A stretch of 6,617 nt of DNA from JBEKYD01 sp049511335. Lineage in GTDB: Bacteria > Acidobacteriota > Terriglobia > Bryobacterales > Bryobacteraceae. The DNA lies in assembly GCA_049511335.1 (NCBI GenBank), contig JBEKYD010000382.1, positions 1 to 6,617 on the forward strand, written 5' to 3'. Each line of letters begins with the position of its first letter. Positions within the stretch are counted from its first letter, which is position 1. The notes beneath the pieces were generated by a model. The model was given only the letters and a program-made list of their open reading frames with translations, was not told the DNA's origin and did not search any database. The position numbers and the translations under genes were made by a program. Positions 1 through 6,617 of the stretch are shown piece by piece.

Positions 1-1
1 C

Positions 2-610
2 CTACTTCTCCTGCCGCTTGGCCTTCACAAAATCCATTTCCTGCTGCTTCGGAATCCCCGGCTCGAAGCATCGCCGGCAGCGCGCCTCGTACATGTCCGC
101 CGCGCCCACCACGATCAGGTCGTCCGATCCCCGCAACCGCTGCGTGTGCTTGGCGGGGTTGCCGCAGCGCACGCAAATGGCCAGAGTCTTGGTGATCGAT
201 TCGGCGTGCGCCAGCAGGTCCGGCATGGGCGCGAAGGGCCGCCCCATGTAATCGGTGTCCAGCCCGGCCACAATCACCTGCTTGCCGCTATCGGCCAGCC
301 GTTGCGCCACCTCGATCAGTTGTGGGCCCATGAAATTGGCTTCATCGATGCCCACCACCTCCGTCCGCCAGTCGATGCGCTCGGTAATTTCCGCCGCCGA
401 TGCCACCACCACCGATTTCAACCGCGAGTCGCCGTGGGAAACGATTTCGTCGCTCGAGTAACGGTCGTCGATCGCCGGTTTGAACACTTCCACCCGTTTG
501 CGCGCGATCATGGCCCGCCGCAAACGGCGGATCAATTCCTCGCTCTTGCCCGAAAACATGGGCCCGCAGATGACCTCGATCCAGCCGACGTTGCCGGTGA
601 TGATGTCCAT
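2..610 (-). CDS. tdk: Thymidine kinase (type II, zinc-binding)
   Basis: This 202-residue cytosolic enzyme phosphorylates thymidine to dTMP with ATP (EC 2.7.1.21), the entry step of thymidine salvage. The sequence shows a P-loop GPMFSGKS at residues 16-23 and a Walker B-type GIDEANF at 87-93, with Glu90 as the expected catalytic base. A structural zinc site is formed by C146-x2-C149 and C178-x2-C181. The lasso segment GAADMYEARCRRC (169-181) is typical of the family. Length is normal for bacterial TK1-like enzymes (about 190-205). The ATG at 608-610 lies directly before the conserved GWIEVI strand, which supports this start. No Shine-Dalgarno sequence is visible; a -10-like hexamer lies 9 bases upstream. 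The gene is transcribed away from ubiE and its stop (TAG) is at 2-4. Function assignment is secure from the motifs. Confidence 0.97.
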   Translation of the reverse strand: MDIITGNVGWIEVICGPMFSGKSEELIRRLRRAMIARKRVEVFKPAIDDRYSSDEIVSHGDSRLKSVVVASAAEITERIDWRTEVVGIDEANFMGPQLIEVAQRLADSGKQVIVAGLDTDYMGRPFAPMPDLLAHAESITKTLAICVRCGNPAKHTQRLRGSDDLIVVGAADMYEARCRRCFEPGIPKQQEMDFVKAKRQEK

Positions 611-619
611 CGTCCGATC

Positions 620-625
620 AGGATA
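620..625 (-). promoter_or_regulatory. Candidate -10 element of tdk
   Basis: Read on the minus strand, TATCCT (4 of 6 matches to TATAAT) ends 9 bases before the tdk ATG. The best -35-like word upstream, CTGACC, would need a 19-base spacer, so the match is weak. It is listed because the same close placement is seen at two other starts in this window. Confidence 0.2.
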
Positions 626-700
626 ACAGCCCTCGGCAATCGGCGGTCAGCCATCGGCTAACACTAACACCCGTGGTGCATTCAAGCTGAAAGCCGATCG

Positions 701-729
701 CTGAAAGCTGACAGCTTTTTTAGTACAAT
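701..729 (+). promoter_or_regulatory. Candidate sigma70-type promoter of ubiE operon
   Basis: TACAAT at 724-729 matches the -10 consensus at 5 of 6 positions. CTGAAA at 701-706 matches TTGACA at 4 of 6, with a 17-base spacer. The expected start of transcription (about 735-737) is only a few bases before the GTG at 740, so the mRNA would be nearly leaderless. This fits the lack of a Shine-Dalgarno sequence there. The spacer contains the AAAGCT/AGCTTT hairpin, which could instead be a vestigial terminator. Confidence 0.4.
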
Positions 730-739
730 CCTCTCAACC

Positions 740-1432
740 GTGAAACCCGTTGAACAGCAGAATTCCCGCCTGATGCGCGGCATGTTTCGCACCGTCGCCC
801 CGCGTTACGATTTCATCACCCGCGCCTTCTCTTACGGCATGGATAAAGGTTGGAAGCGCCTGGGAGTGGCGCGCGCCCGCTTGCCCGAAGGAGCGCTGGT
901 GCTCGATCTCGCCTCCGGGACCGGCGATTTTTCGCTGCTCGTCTCGAAGAGCTGCCCCGGCGCCCGGCCCGTGGCGGTCGATCTCACCGAGCGTATGTTG
1001 GTGCTCGCCCGGAAGCGCGGCGTCGAGCGCGCGGCCTGTGGCGACGCCGCGGCCCTTCCCTTTCCCGATGGCACCTTCCACGGCGTCTTCGTCGGCTATG
1101 GCCTGCGCAATTTTCCCAATCTGGCCCAAGCCGTAGGCGAGATCCAGCGCGTCACCCGGCCGGGAGGTCTCCTGGTCAGCTTGGATTTCTTTCTCCCCGC
1201 CAGCCCCGTGCTCCGCCGCCTGTACCTGGCTTATCTCTACGCGCAAGGCGCCTTCTGGGGCGCCCTGCTGCACTTCCGCCCGCGCATTTACACCTATATC
1301 CCCGATTCGCTGGCGAGCTTCGTTTCCATCGACGACTTTTCCTCCCTGCTGCGCCGCTCCGGGTACGGCAGCGTGGATACTCGCCGTTACCTGATGGGCG
1401 GCATCGGCTTGCATTGGGCCGCCAAGGCGTGA
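740..1432 (+). CDS. ubiE: Demethylmenaquinone / quinone C-methyltransferase UbiE/MenG
   Basis: This SAM-dependent methyltransferase (230 residues) catalyses the C-methylation that turns demethylmenaquinone into menaquinone (and, in ubiquinone makers, the equivalent ring methylation). It acts at the cytoplasmic membrane face. Visible signatures are YDFITRAFSYGMDKGW (23-38), SAM motif I VLDLASGTGD (54-63), LPFPDGTFH (106-114), YGLRN (120-124), RVTRPGG (137-143), YTYIPDSLASF (184-194) and GGIGLHWAAK (220-229). Length is typical. The GTG at 740 is chosen because a TACAAT -10 lies just upstream; ATG codons at 773 (residue 12) and 782 (residue 15) are alternatives still just ahead of the conserved APRYD. 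Acidobacteria use menaquinone, so the name menG would suit if that origin is right. Divergence is seen in the usual LEF after RPGG, here LDF, and in the region before YTYIP. It is first in a two-gene operon with the membrane protease. Confidence 0.92.
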   Translation: MKPVEQQNSRLMRGMFRTVAPRYDFITRAFSYGMDKGWKRLGVARARLPEGALVLDLASGTGDFSLLVSKSCPGARPVAVDLTERMLVLARKRGVERAACGDAAALPFPDGTFHGVFVGYGLRNFPNLAQAVGEIQRVTRPGGLLVSLDFFLPASPVLRRLYLAYLYAQGAFWGALLHFRPRIYTYIPDSLASFVSIDDFSSLLRRSGYGSVDTRRYLMGGIGLHWAAKA

Positions 1433-1434
1433 GG
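1431..1434 (+). promoter_or_regulatory. Ribosome binding site GAGG overlapping the ubiE stop
   Basis: GAGG at 1431-1434 shares two bases with the ubiE TGA stop (1430-1432) and sits 8 bases before the ATG at 1443. The spacing is suitable for a Shine-Dalgarno site, and the overlap predicts translational coupling. It is the only clear Shine-Dalgarno-like site before a start in this window. Confidence 0.6.
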
Positions 1435-1442
1435 CCGCTTTT

Positions 1443-4400
1443 ATGAAAGAAAAACTCGAGCTCCGCGACTACCGCTTCATCGCCATTTGCCTCGCCCTGG
1501 CCGCCGCCGCCACCTGGTTTTCCTTCGGTAACTTCTACCGTGCCTTCCCCGAAGCCTCCATCGATTTCCGCCTCGACCGCGACCAGGCCGGCCTACGCGC
1601 CGCCGGTTTTCTGGAGCGGCTCGGCTATCCGCTGGACGCCTATCGCGACGTCGCCGCGTTCCGCTACGACGACAATGCCAAGACTTTTCTCGAGCGCGAG
1701 GTCGGCCTGGAGCGCGCTAACCGGATCATGGCTGCCCGGCTGCACCTCTGGCGCTGGGAGCATCGCTGGTTCCGGCCGCAGCAGAAAGAGGAATTTCGCG
1801 CCGCGGTTGCAACTTCCGGCGAGCCCGTCGGCTTTGAGCATGTCATCGCCGAAGATGCGCCCCGCGGCGCCATCTCCGCCGCCGAGGCCCGCACGCGCGC
1901 CGAAAAGTTCCTGCGCGCCACCATACGCTGGGACCCTGCCTCGCTCGAATTCGTCGAGGTCAGCGAACAGACCCGCCCCCATCGCGTGGACCGCGCCTTC
2001 ACCTGGAAAGAGCGCGGCTTCGAGTTGCACGAAGCCACCCACCGCATCGAAGTGACCATGCTGGGCGACGAACCCGGCGCCTATCGCGACTATCTCAAGA
2101 TTCCCGAGCAATGGACTCGCGATTACCAACGCCTGCGCTCGCGCAACGAAACCGCGCAGACCGTGGATGCGGCCCTGATGCTGGCGCTGGTCGCCGGGTT
2201 GATCGTGGTCATTGTCCAGCGCGTTCGCCGCCAGGATATCCGCTGGCGCCGCGCCACCTGGGTCGCCGTCATCGGCATGCTGCTGGCCTTCGGCGCCCAG
2301 CTCAACCAGTTTACGCTGGCGGAATTCGATTACCCCACCACCGATTCGTTCGCGAGTTTCGTTTCGCGCCAATTATTCGAAGCCGTGCTGGCCGCGCTCG
2401 GCGCCGGCGGCTTGCTTTTCGTGCTGGCGGCCGGCGCCGAACCGGTCTATCGCCATGCCTTCGGCGGCCAGGTCTCGCTGGGTAATCTTTTTGGCCCGCG
2501 CGGCCTGCGCACGCGCCGTTTCTTTCTCGGCTCCATCCTCGGCGCCACGCTCTGCACCGTCTTCATCGCCTATCAAACCGCGTTCTACATCGTCGCCTAT
2601 CGCCACGGCGCCTGGTCGCCCGCCGACGTCCCCTACGACAACCTGCTGAACACCCGTTTCCCGTGGCTGTTCGTCGCCTTCGGCGGCTATTTCCCCGCCG
2701 TCAGCGAAGAGTTCCTCTTCCGCATGTTCGCCATTCCGTTCCTGCGCAAGCTGGTGCGCTGGCTGCCGCTGGCCGTGGTGCTGGCTGCGTTTCTCTGGGG
2801 CTTCGGCCATGCCGGATATCCGCAACAGCCGTTCTATATTCGCGGCGTCGAAGTCGGCATCGGCGGCGTGGCGCTGGGAATCGTCATGCTGCGCTGGGGC
2901 ATCCTGCCCACCCTGGTCTGGCACTATTCCGTCGACGCCATGTACAGCGCCATGCTGCTGGTGCGTTCGCATAACCTTTATCTGCGGCTCTCCGGCGCGG
3001 CCGCCGCGGGCCTGGTCGTATTGCCGGTAGCCGTGGCTCTGATCGCCTATCTTCGCCGCGGCGGATTCGAACCGGCTACAGGCCTGCTCAACTCCGATGA
3101 ACCCGCCCCGGTGGAACCCGAGCCAACCGCCGTCGCACCGGCCACCGCCGACGTCTCCGCCTATGCTTCGCTCACGCGAAACGCGCGCATGGTCGCCGTC
3201 GCGCTGCTAGTCGCCGGCCTGGCTTCCCTGGCTATCCCCGTGACCCACTTCGGCGATACCCCGGTCTACAAGCTCACGGCCATCCAGGCCCGAGCCGCCG
3301 CTGGCCGCTTCCTCCAATCCCAACAGCTCGACCCCGCCCGCTTTCGCACCGTCACGTATCCCGACGTCCACTGGGACGGGGACGATAGCCTGGCCGCCAA
3401 ATATTTCCTGGAGCACGAATCGGTCTCGACGGCCTCGGCGCGTTTCGCCGACGATCGCCCCATCCAGCACTGGGTCACCCGCTATTACCGCCCGCTCGAT
3501 CAGGAGGAGCTGCTGGTTTCCGTTCACCCCGAAACCGGCCGCCCGCTGGGCTTTCAGCACGTCATCCCCGAAGACCGCCCCGGCGCCGACCTCTCCGACG
3601 ACTCCGCCCGCGCCATCGCCCAAACCTTCGCCGCCTCTCAGGGCTTCGACACCGCTGCCATGGACCTCAAGGAAACCAGCTCCGAAAAGAAGAAAGCCCG
3701 CCGCGACCGCACCATCGTCTGGGAAGCCCGCCCCGGCGACCCGCGCAACCTCGACGGCGTGCGCTTCCGCCTGGAAGTATCCGTCGCCGGCGACCGCGTC
3801 TCCGCATGGCGCGTCTATTGGCACGTTCCCGAAACCTATGAGCGCGCCCGCTCGCAAAAGAATTGGATCGCCATCGTCCTCGCCATCCTGCGCATCGGTG
3901 TGCCGGTGGCGCTGGTCGTGGCCGGCATCTGGCTGCTGATCGAAAACATCCGCCGCGGCCTGGTCGCATGGCGCCCGGCGATGCGCATCGCCCTGCCCGC
4001 AACCCTGCTCATGGCGGTCTCTTCGCTGCTCATGCTCGCCCAGTCCTATCGCAGCTATCCCACTTCGGTTTCGCTCCAGGTCTTTCAGGCGATGACCGCC
4101 ACCGGCCTGGTCATCGCCTTCATCGGGACTTTTCTCGGGCTGGGCGCGGCCGTCGCCCTGGTAACATCCTCTTTTCCCGCAAGTCTCGATTCCCTCCGGC
4201 GCTCCACGCGCCGCGCGCTCGGCCCCGATGCCCTGGCGTGTCTGGCCGCCGCCATTGGGCTCGCCCTTCTGGTGACACGCGCCGTCGCTTTCGTTCAGGA
4301 CCGCTTTCACGCTCAGGCTCTGTTCGATCCTTCCGCGCCATCGCTGATCGTGAGCGCCGCACCCGCCGTCACCGCGCTGGCCGGCGCTCTCAGCTCGACC

Positions 4401-4772
4401 TTGTTCCGCGCGGCCGTTCTCGCCGTAATCGCGCTGCTCATTCGCCGCTGGCCCCGCTACTGGCCCGCGATGTTGGCTCTTCTGGCGTTCGCGGCCATGC
4501 CTGACGACGTGCGCACTCCCGGTGAATTCGCCCTCGCGTACGCCGCCGGTCTCGCCGCCGTTGCCGCCGCCGCGGTCTTCTGCTTCCGCTTCGCGCGCGG
4601 CAACCCCTTGGCCTACATGCTCGCACTCTGGACTCTGGCCCTCCGCGCCCCGCTCGCGGAGCTATTCTCCAACCCGGCACACGGACTCGCCGCCCAAGGC
4701 GCCGTCGTAGCCGCCGTCCTGGCCGCATCCGTAGCTTTCGTAGCTCGTGGCGCGGGCCGTCCGGCCTGCTGA
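1443..4772 (+). CDS. Internally duplicated CPBP-family intramembrane protease with extracytoplasmic domains
   Basis: This 1109-residue polytopic membrane protein belongs to the CPBP (CAAX protease and bacteriocin-processing, Rce1-like, Abi) family of glutamic intramembrane proteases. Order: TM helix at about 13-29; extracytoplasmic domain at about 30-238; TMs near 242-260, 270-288, 311-333 and 361-386; CPBP core at about 405-510 with SEEFLFR (421-427, EExxxR), WGFGH (452-456, W in place of F in FxxxH) and HYSVD (494-498, HxxxD); last TM near 516-536; Pro/Glu/Ala linker at 552-570. The same layout then repeats: TM 583-600, domain about 603-806, membrane bundle 807-1100. In the second bundle the segment aligned to SEEFLFR reads LSSTLFR (983-989) and the final His aligns near Ala1061, so it looks catalytically dead. 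Arg-rich loops (RRQDIRWRR, RRSTRR) fit cytoplasmic sides. The outward domains recall PepSY-type folds, but this is inference. The substrate is unknown. Start: ATG 10 bases after ubiE with a GAGG site. Typical CPBP proteins have about 200-350 residues, so the size is unusual. Confidence 0.88.
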   Translation: MKEKLELRDYRFIAICLALAAAATWFSFGNFYRAFPEASIDFRLDRDQAGLRAAGFLERLGYPLDAYRDVAAFRYDDNAKTFLEREVGLERANRIMAARLHLWRWEHRWFRPQQKEEFRAAVATSGEPVGFEHVIAEDAPRGAISAAEARTRAEKFLRATIRWDPASLEFVEVSEQTRPHRVDRAFTWKERGFELHEATHRIEVTMLGDEPGAYRDYLKIPEQWTRDYQRLRSRNETAQTVDAALMLALVAGLIVVIVQRVRRQDIRWRRATWVAVIGMLLAFGAQLNQFTLAEFDYPTTDSFASFVSRQLFEAVLAALGAGGLLFVLAAGAEPVYRHAFGGQVSLGNLFGPRGLRTRRFFLGSILGATLCTVFIAYQTAFYIVAYRHGAWSPADVPYDNLLNTRFPWLFVAFGGYFPAVSEEFLFRMFAIPFLRKLVRWLPLAVVLAAFLWGFGHAGYPQQPFYIRGVEVGIGGVALGIVMLRWGILPTLVWHYSVDAMYSAMLLVRSHNLYLRLSGAAAAGLVVLPVAVALIAYLRRGGFEPATGLLNSDEPAPVEPEPTAVAPATADVSAYASLTRNARMVAVALLVAGLASLAIPVTHFGDTPVYKLTAIQARAAAGRFLQSQQLDPARFRTVTYPDVHWDGDDSLAAKYFLEHESVSTASARFADDRPIQHWVTRYYRPLDQEELLVSVHPETGRPLGFQHVIPEDRPGADLSDDSARAIAQTFAASQGFDTAAMDLKETSSEKKKARRDRTIVWEARPGDPRNLDGVRFRLEVSVAGDRVSAWRVYWHVPETYERARSQKNWIAIVLAILRIGVPVALVVAGIWLLIENIRRGLVAWRPAMRIALPATLLMAVSSLLMLAQSYRSYPTSVSLQVFQAMTATGLVIAFIGTFLGLGAAVALVTSSFPASLDSLRRSTRRALGPDALACLAAAIGLALLVTRAVAFVQDRFHAQALFDPSAPSLIVSAAPAVTALAGALSSTLFRAAVLAVIALLIRRWPRYWPAMLALLAFAAMPDDVRTPGEFALAYAAGLAAVAAAAVFCFRFARGNPLAYMLALWTLALRAPLAELFSNPAHGLAAQGAVVAAVLAASVAFVARGAGRPAC
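1467..3077 (+). repeat. Internal protein duplication, copy 1 (active protease half)
   Basis: Residues about 9-545 of the membrane protease form the first unit. Marker blocks shared with copy 2 are RPQQKEEF (111-118), GFEHVIAEDAP (130-140) and, at 201-222, a block with RIEV, GD, AYR and IPE. This copy carries the EExxxR, WxxxH and HxxxD residues. Boundaries are approximate, taken from hydrophobicity and the alignment by eye. Confidence 0.75.
3177..4769 (+). repeat. Internal protein duplication, copy 2 (probable pseudoprotease half)
   Basis: Residues about 579-1109 repeat copy 1 at an offset of about 572-575 residues: RPLDQEEL (683-690), GFQHVIPEDRP (703-713), and 776-797 with RLEV, GD, AWR and VPE. 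The ungapped 30-residue block 127-156 versus 700-729 has 14 identities by my count. The membrane part also aligns (WRRA at 268-271 with WRPA at 843-846) but has drifted. The two catalytic Glu positions read Ser and the final His position Ala in the best alignment by eye. Confidence 0.7.
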
Positions 4773-4800
4773 GCCGAGAGTCCTCTCGGCTTTTCTTTTC
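4772..4800 (+). terminator. Intrinsic terminator of the ubiE-protease operon
   Basis: GCCGAGA (4773-4779) pairs with TCTCGGC (4784-4790) around a GTCC tetraloop, and A4772-T4791 can extend the stem. TTTTCTTTTC follows at 4791-4800. It begins immediately at the protease stop codon (4770-4772), so it insulates selA from the upstream operon. Confidence 0.88.
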
Positions 4801-4821
4801 ATCCGGCCTTCTCATCCGGCC
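4799..4821 (+). repeat. Ten-base direct repeat TCATCCGGCC upstream of selA
   Basis: TCATCCGGCC occurs exactly at 4799-4808 and 4812-4821, a 13-base period, between the upstream terminator and the candidate -35 of selA. It could be a small operator or a chance tandem slip; nothing else identifies a binding protein. Confidence 0.45.
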
Positions 4822-4822
4822 C

Positions 4823-4852
4823 TTGCAACCCGCCTCGCCCAGCGCGTACCAT
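4823..4852 (+). promoter_or_regulatory. Candidate sigma70-type promoter of selA, leaderless
   Basis: TTGCAA at 4823-4828 (4 of 6 to TTGACA) and TACCAT at 4847-4852 (4 of 6 to TATAAT) are separated by 18 bases. Transcription would begin near 4859-4860, on or next to the GTG start. No Shine-Dalgarno sequence precedes the GTG, which agrees with a leaderless message. The upstream terminator means selA needs a promoter in this 87-base gap. Confidence 0.35.
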
Positions 4853-4859
4853 CGTCTCC

Positions 4860-6191
<1,332 letters not shown>

Positions 6192-6203
<12 letters not shown>

Positions 6204-6317
6204 GCCTTTGGCCTGCATTTCGCCCACGCGTCCCACGCCCTCGGCGATGAACGCCTGCAACTGCACCGCCAGCCCGGCGAATTCGCGGTGGGGCAGGTGG
6301 GAGGCGAGCCTGCGCAA
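6192..6317 (-). pseudogene. 3' remnant of an unrecognised gene, convergent with selA
   Basis: The minus strand has an open frame of 41 codons ending in TAA (6192-6194), overlapping the selA end by 12 bases. It translates as a plausible C-terminal helix region, including the words LPHREFAGLAVQLQAFI and GRVGEMQAKGLLY. Third codon positions are mostly G or C, as in real genes of this window, and the residues alternate like an amphipathic helix. The frame is closed upstream by TAG (6318-6320), right where the hairpin repeat begins, and the only start is a TTG at the boundary. I read this as the tail of a decayed gene truncated at the repeat. It could instead be a very small protein or chance. I do not recognise the family. 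Confidence 0.45.
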
Positions 6318-6320
6318 CTA

Positions 6321-6372
6321 CTTCTTCGTGGAGCGGACTCTCAGTCTGCCACGCCGGGACTCGTTCCGGCGC
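6321..6372. repeat. Hairpin-rich intergenic repeat-like element
   Basis: Two adjacent hairpins occur here. GACT-CTC-AGTC lies at 6336-6346. A stronger one has CGCCGGGA (6352-6359) pairing with TTCCGGCG (6364-6371), including one G-T pair, around a CTCG loop. The plus strand continues with CTTGTTT, so the second hairpin could also end selA transcription. The layout resembles dispersed palindromic intergenic elements, but copy number cannot be judged from one window. Confidence 0.45.
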
Positions 6373-6430
6373 TTGTTTGGCGCAGTCAAGGCTTAAGCCA
6401 GGCAGTCCCCAACAGCCGCCTGATCTTCCC

Positions 6431-6617
6431 TCAAAACGCCCCCGAATAGGTGACCGGAGTAAAGCTGATGGATCCGTTCGTCGAGTTCTTGAACTGGATC
6501 GCCACACTGGCCGACGCCCCCGCCGCCAGCGTCCCCGCCGACACCACGATGTAAGGCACGCCGCCGCCGACCGCGCCGGTTTCGTTCATCATCGTCGCAT
6601 TGGCAGACAGGTTCGTC
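6431..6617 (-). CDS. C-terminal end of a probable secreted beta-domain protein (partial)
   Basis: An open frame enters from the right edge and ends at TGA (6431-6433), giving 61 visible residues. The tail contains GGGVPYIVVSAGTLAAGAS, then VAIQFKNS, then SFTPVTYSGAF at the very end. The pattern PYI-V, G-L-A-G-AS-S-V-I-QF-N, then VTYSG-F as the terminal strand looks like an immunoglobulin-like beta-sandwich found at the C terminus of large extracellular proteins in Acidobacteriota and relatives. That family link is from memory of the pattern rather than a search. Low charge and many Gly, Ala, Ser, Thr and Val residues fit an exported protein. The start lies outside the window, so length and function are unknown. 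It converges on selA across about 230 bases. Confidence 0.75.
   Translation of the reverse strand, partial: TNLSANATMMNETGAVGGGVPYIVVSAGTLAAGASASVAIQFKNSTNGSISFTPVTYSGAF

Larger units (their letters stand above)
611..739. other. Divergent intergenic region with short repeated words
   Basis: The 129 bases between the divergent tdk and ubiE starts hold no ORF of note. The word GCTGAAAGC occurs at 686-694 and 700-708, with the variant GCTGACAGC at 707-715. ATCGGC occurs at 638-643 and 653-658, with its inverse GCCGAT at 693-698. A small hairpin AAAGCT-GAC-AGCTTT (704-718) runs into six T residues. Short degenerate tandem words of this kind often fill intergenic spaces in Acidobacteriota genomes (my recollection, not checked). 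Both promoters presumably lie here. Confidence 0.5.

Noticed and set aside
3207..4310. A 367-codon open frame on the minus strand inside the membrane protease gene
   Set aside because: It lies wholly antisense to a gene with recognisable motifs, and its Gly/Asp/Glu/His-rich translation is what GC-rich antisense frames give. No domain is visible.
1443..4772. Reading the CPBP (Abi) protein as a phage-defence abortive-infection gene
   Set aside because: The Abi family name is historical. The neighbours are housekeeping genes (ubiE, tdk, selA), and no defence partner or mobile element is present.
6208..6396. A 62-codon plus-strand frame after selA
   Set aside because: It starts at TTG, has no ribosome site or recognisable content, and lies opposite the better coding-like minus-strand remnant and across the hairpin element.
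6399..6422. CAGGC/GCCTG inverted repeat downstream of the edge gene, considered as its terminator
   Set aside because: The stem is only 5 bp with a 14-base loop and no T-tract follows on the minus strand.

Overview
The window is a high-GC stretch from a bacterial chromosome. It carries four complete protein genes, one gene running off the right edge, and a short gene relic. The likely source is an Acidobacteriota (Terriglobia/Koribacter-like) genome. This is an inference from the menaquinone-type methyltransferase, the style of the intergenic hairpin repeats, and the C-terminal sequence of the right-edge protein; no phylogenetic marker is present. I see no phage, transposase, CRISPR or RNA gene.

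Layout: tdk (thymidine kinase, minus strand, 2-610) is divergent from ubiE/menG (quinone C-methyltransferase, plus, 740-1432). They are separated by 129 bases containing short repeated words and candidate promoters. Ten bases after ubiE comes a 1109-residue membrane protein (1443-4772) with a CPBP/Rce1-type glutamic intramembrane protease core. A strong intrinsic terminator (about 4772-4800) closes this two-gene operon. selA (selenocysteine synthase, plus, 4860-6203) follows with its own candidate promoter. After selA lies a 12-base convergent overlap with a 41-codon minus-strand gene remnant (6192-6317), then a hairpin-rich intergenic repeat (about 6321-6372), then the 3' end of a probable secreted protein gene on the minus strand (6431-6617, continuing outside).

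The most notable item is the 1109-residue protein. It is an internal tandem duplication of a whole membrane-protease unit: transmembrane helix, roughly 200-residue extracytoplasmic domain, then a membrane bundle, repeated with a period of about 573-575 residues. The first half keeps the CPBP catalytic motifs (EExxxR, then a W-variant of FxxxH, then HxxxD). In the second half the two glutamates and the final histidine appear to be replaced. The likely arrangement is therefore one active protease half fused to a pseudoprotease half, each with its own outward-facing sensor-like domain.

A second theme is start architecture. tdk, ubiE and selA all lack a visible Shine-Dalgarno sequence and each has a -10-like hexamer only 7-10 bases before the start codon, which suggests leaderless or nearly leaderless mRNAs. 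The operon-internal protease gene instead has a GAGG site overlapping the ubiE stop codon.

Functionally the genes serve thymidine salvage, menaquinone synthesis, membrane proteolysis or processing, and selenoprotein synthesis. Apart from the ubiE-protease pair there is no evidence that they work together.
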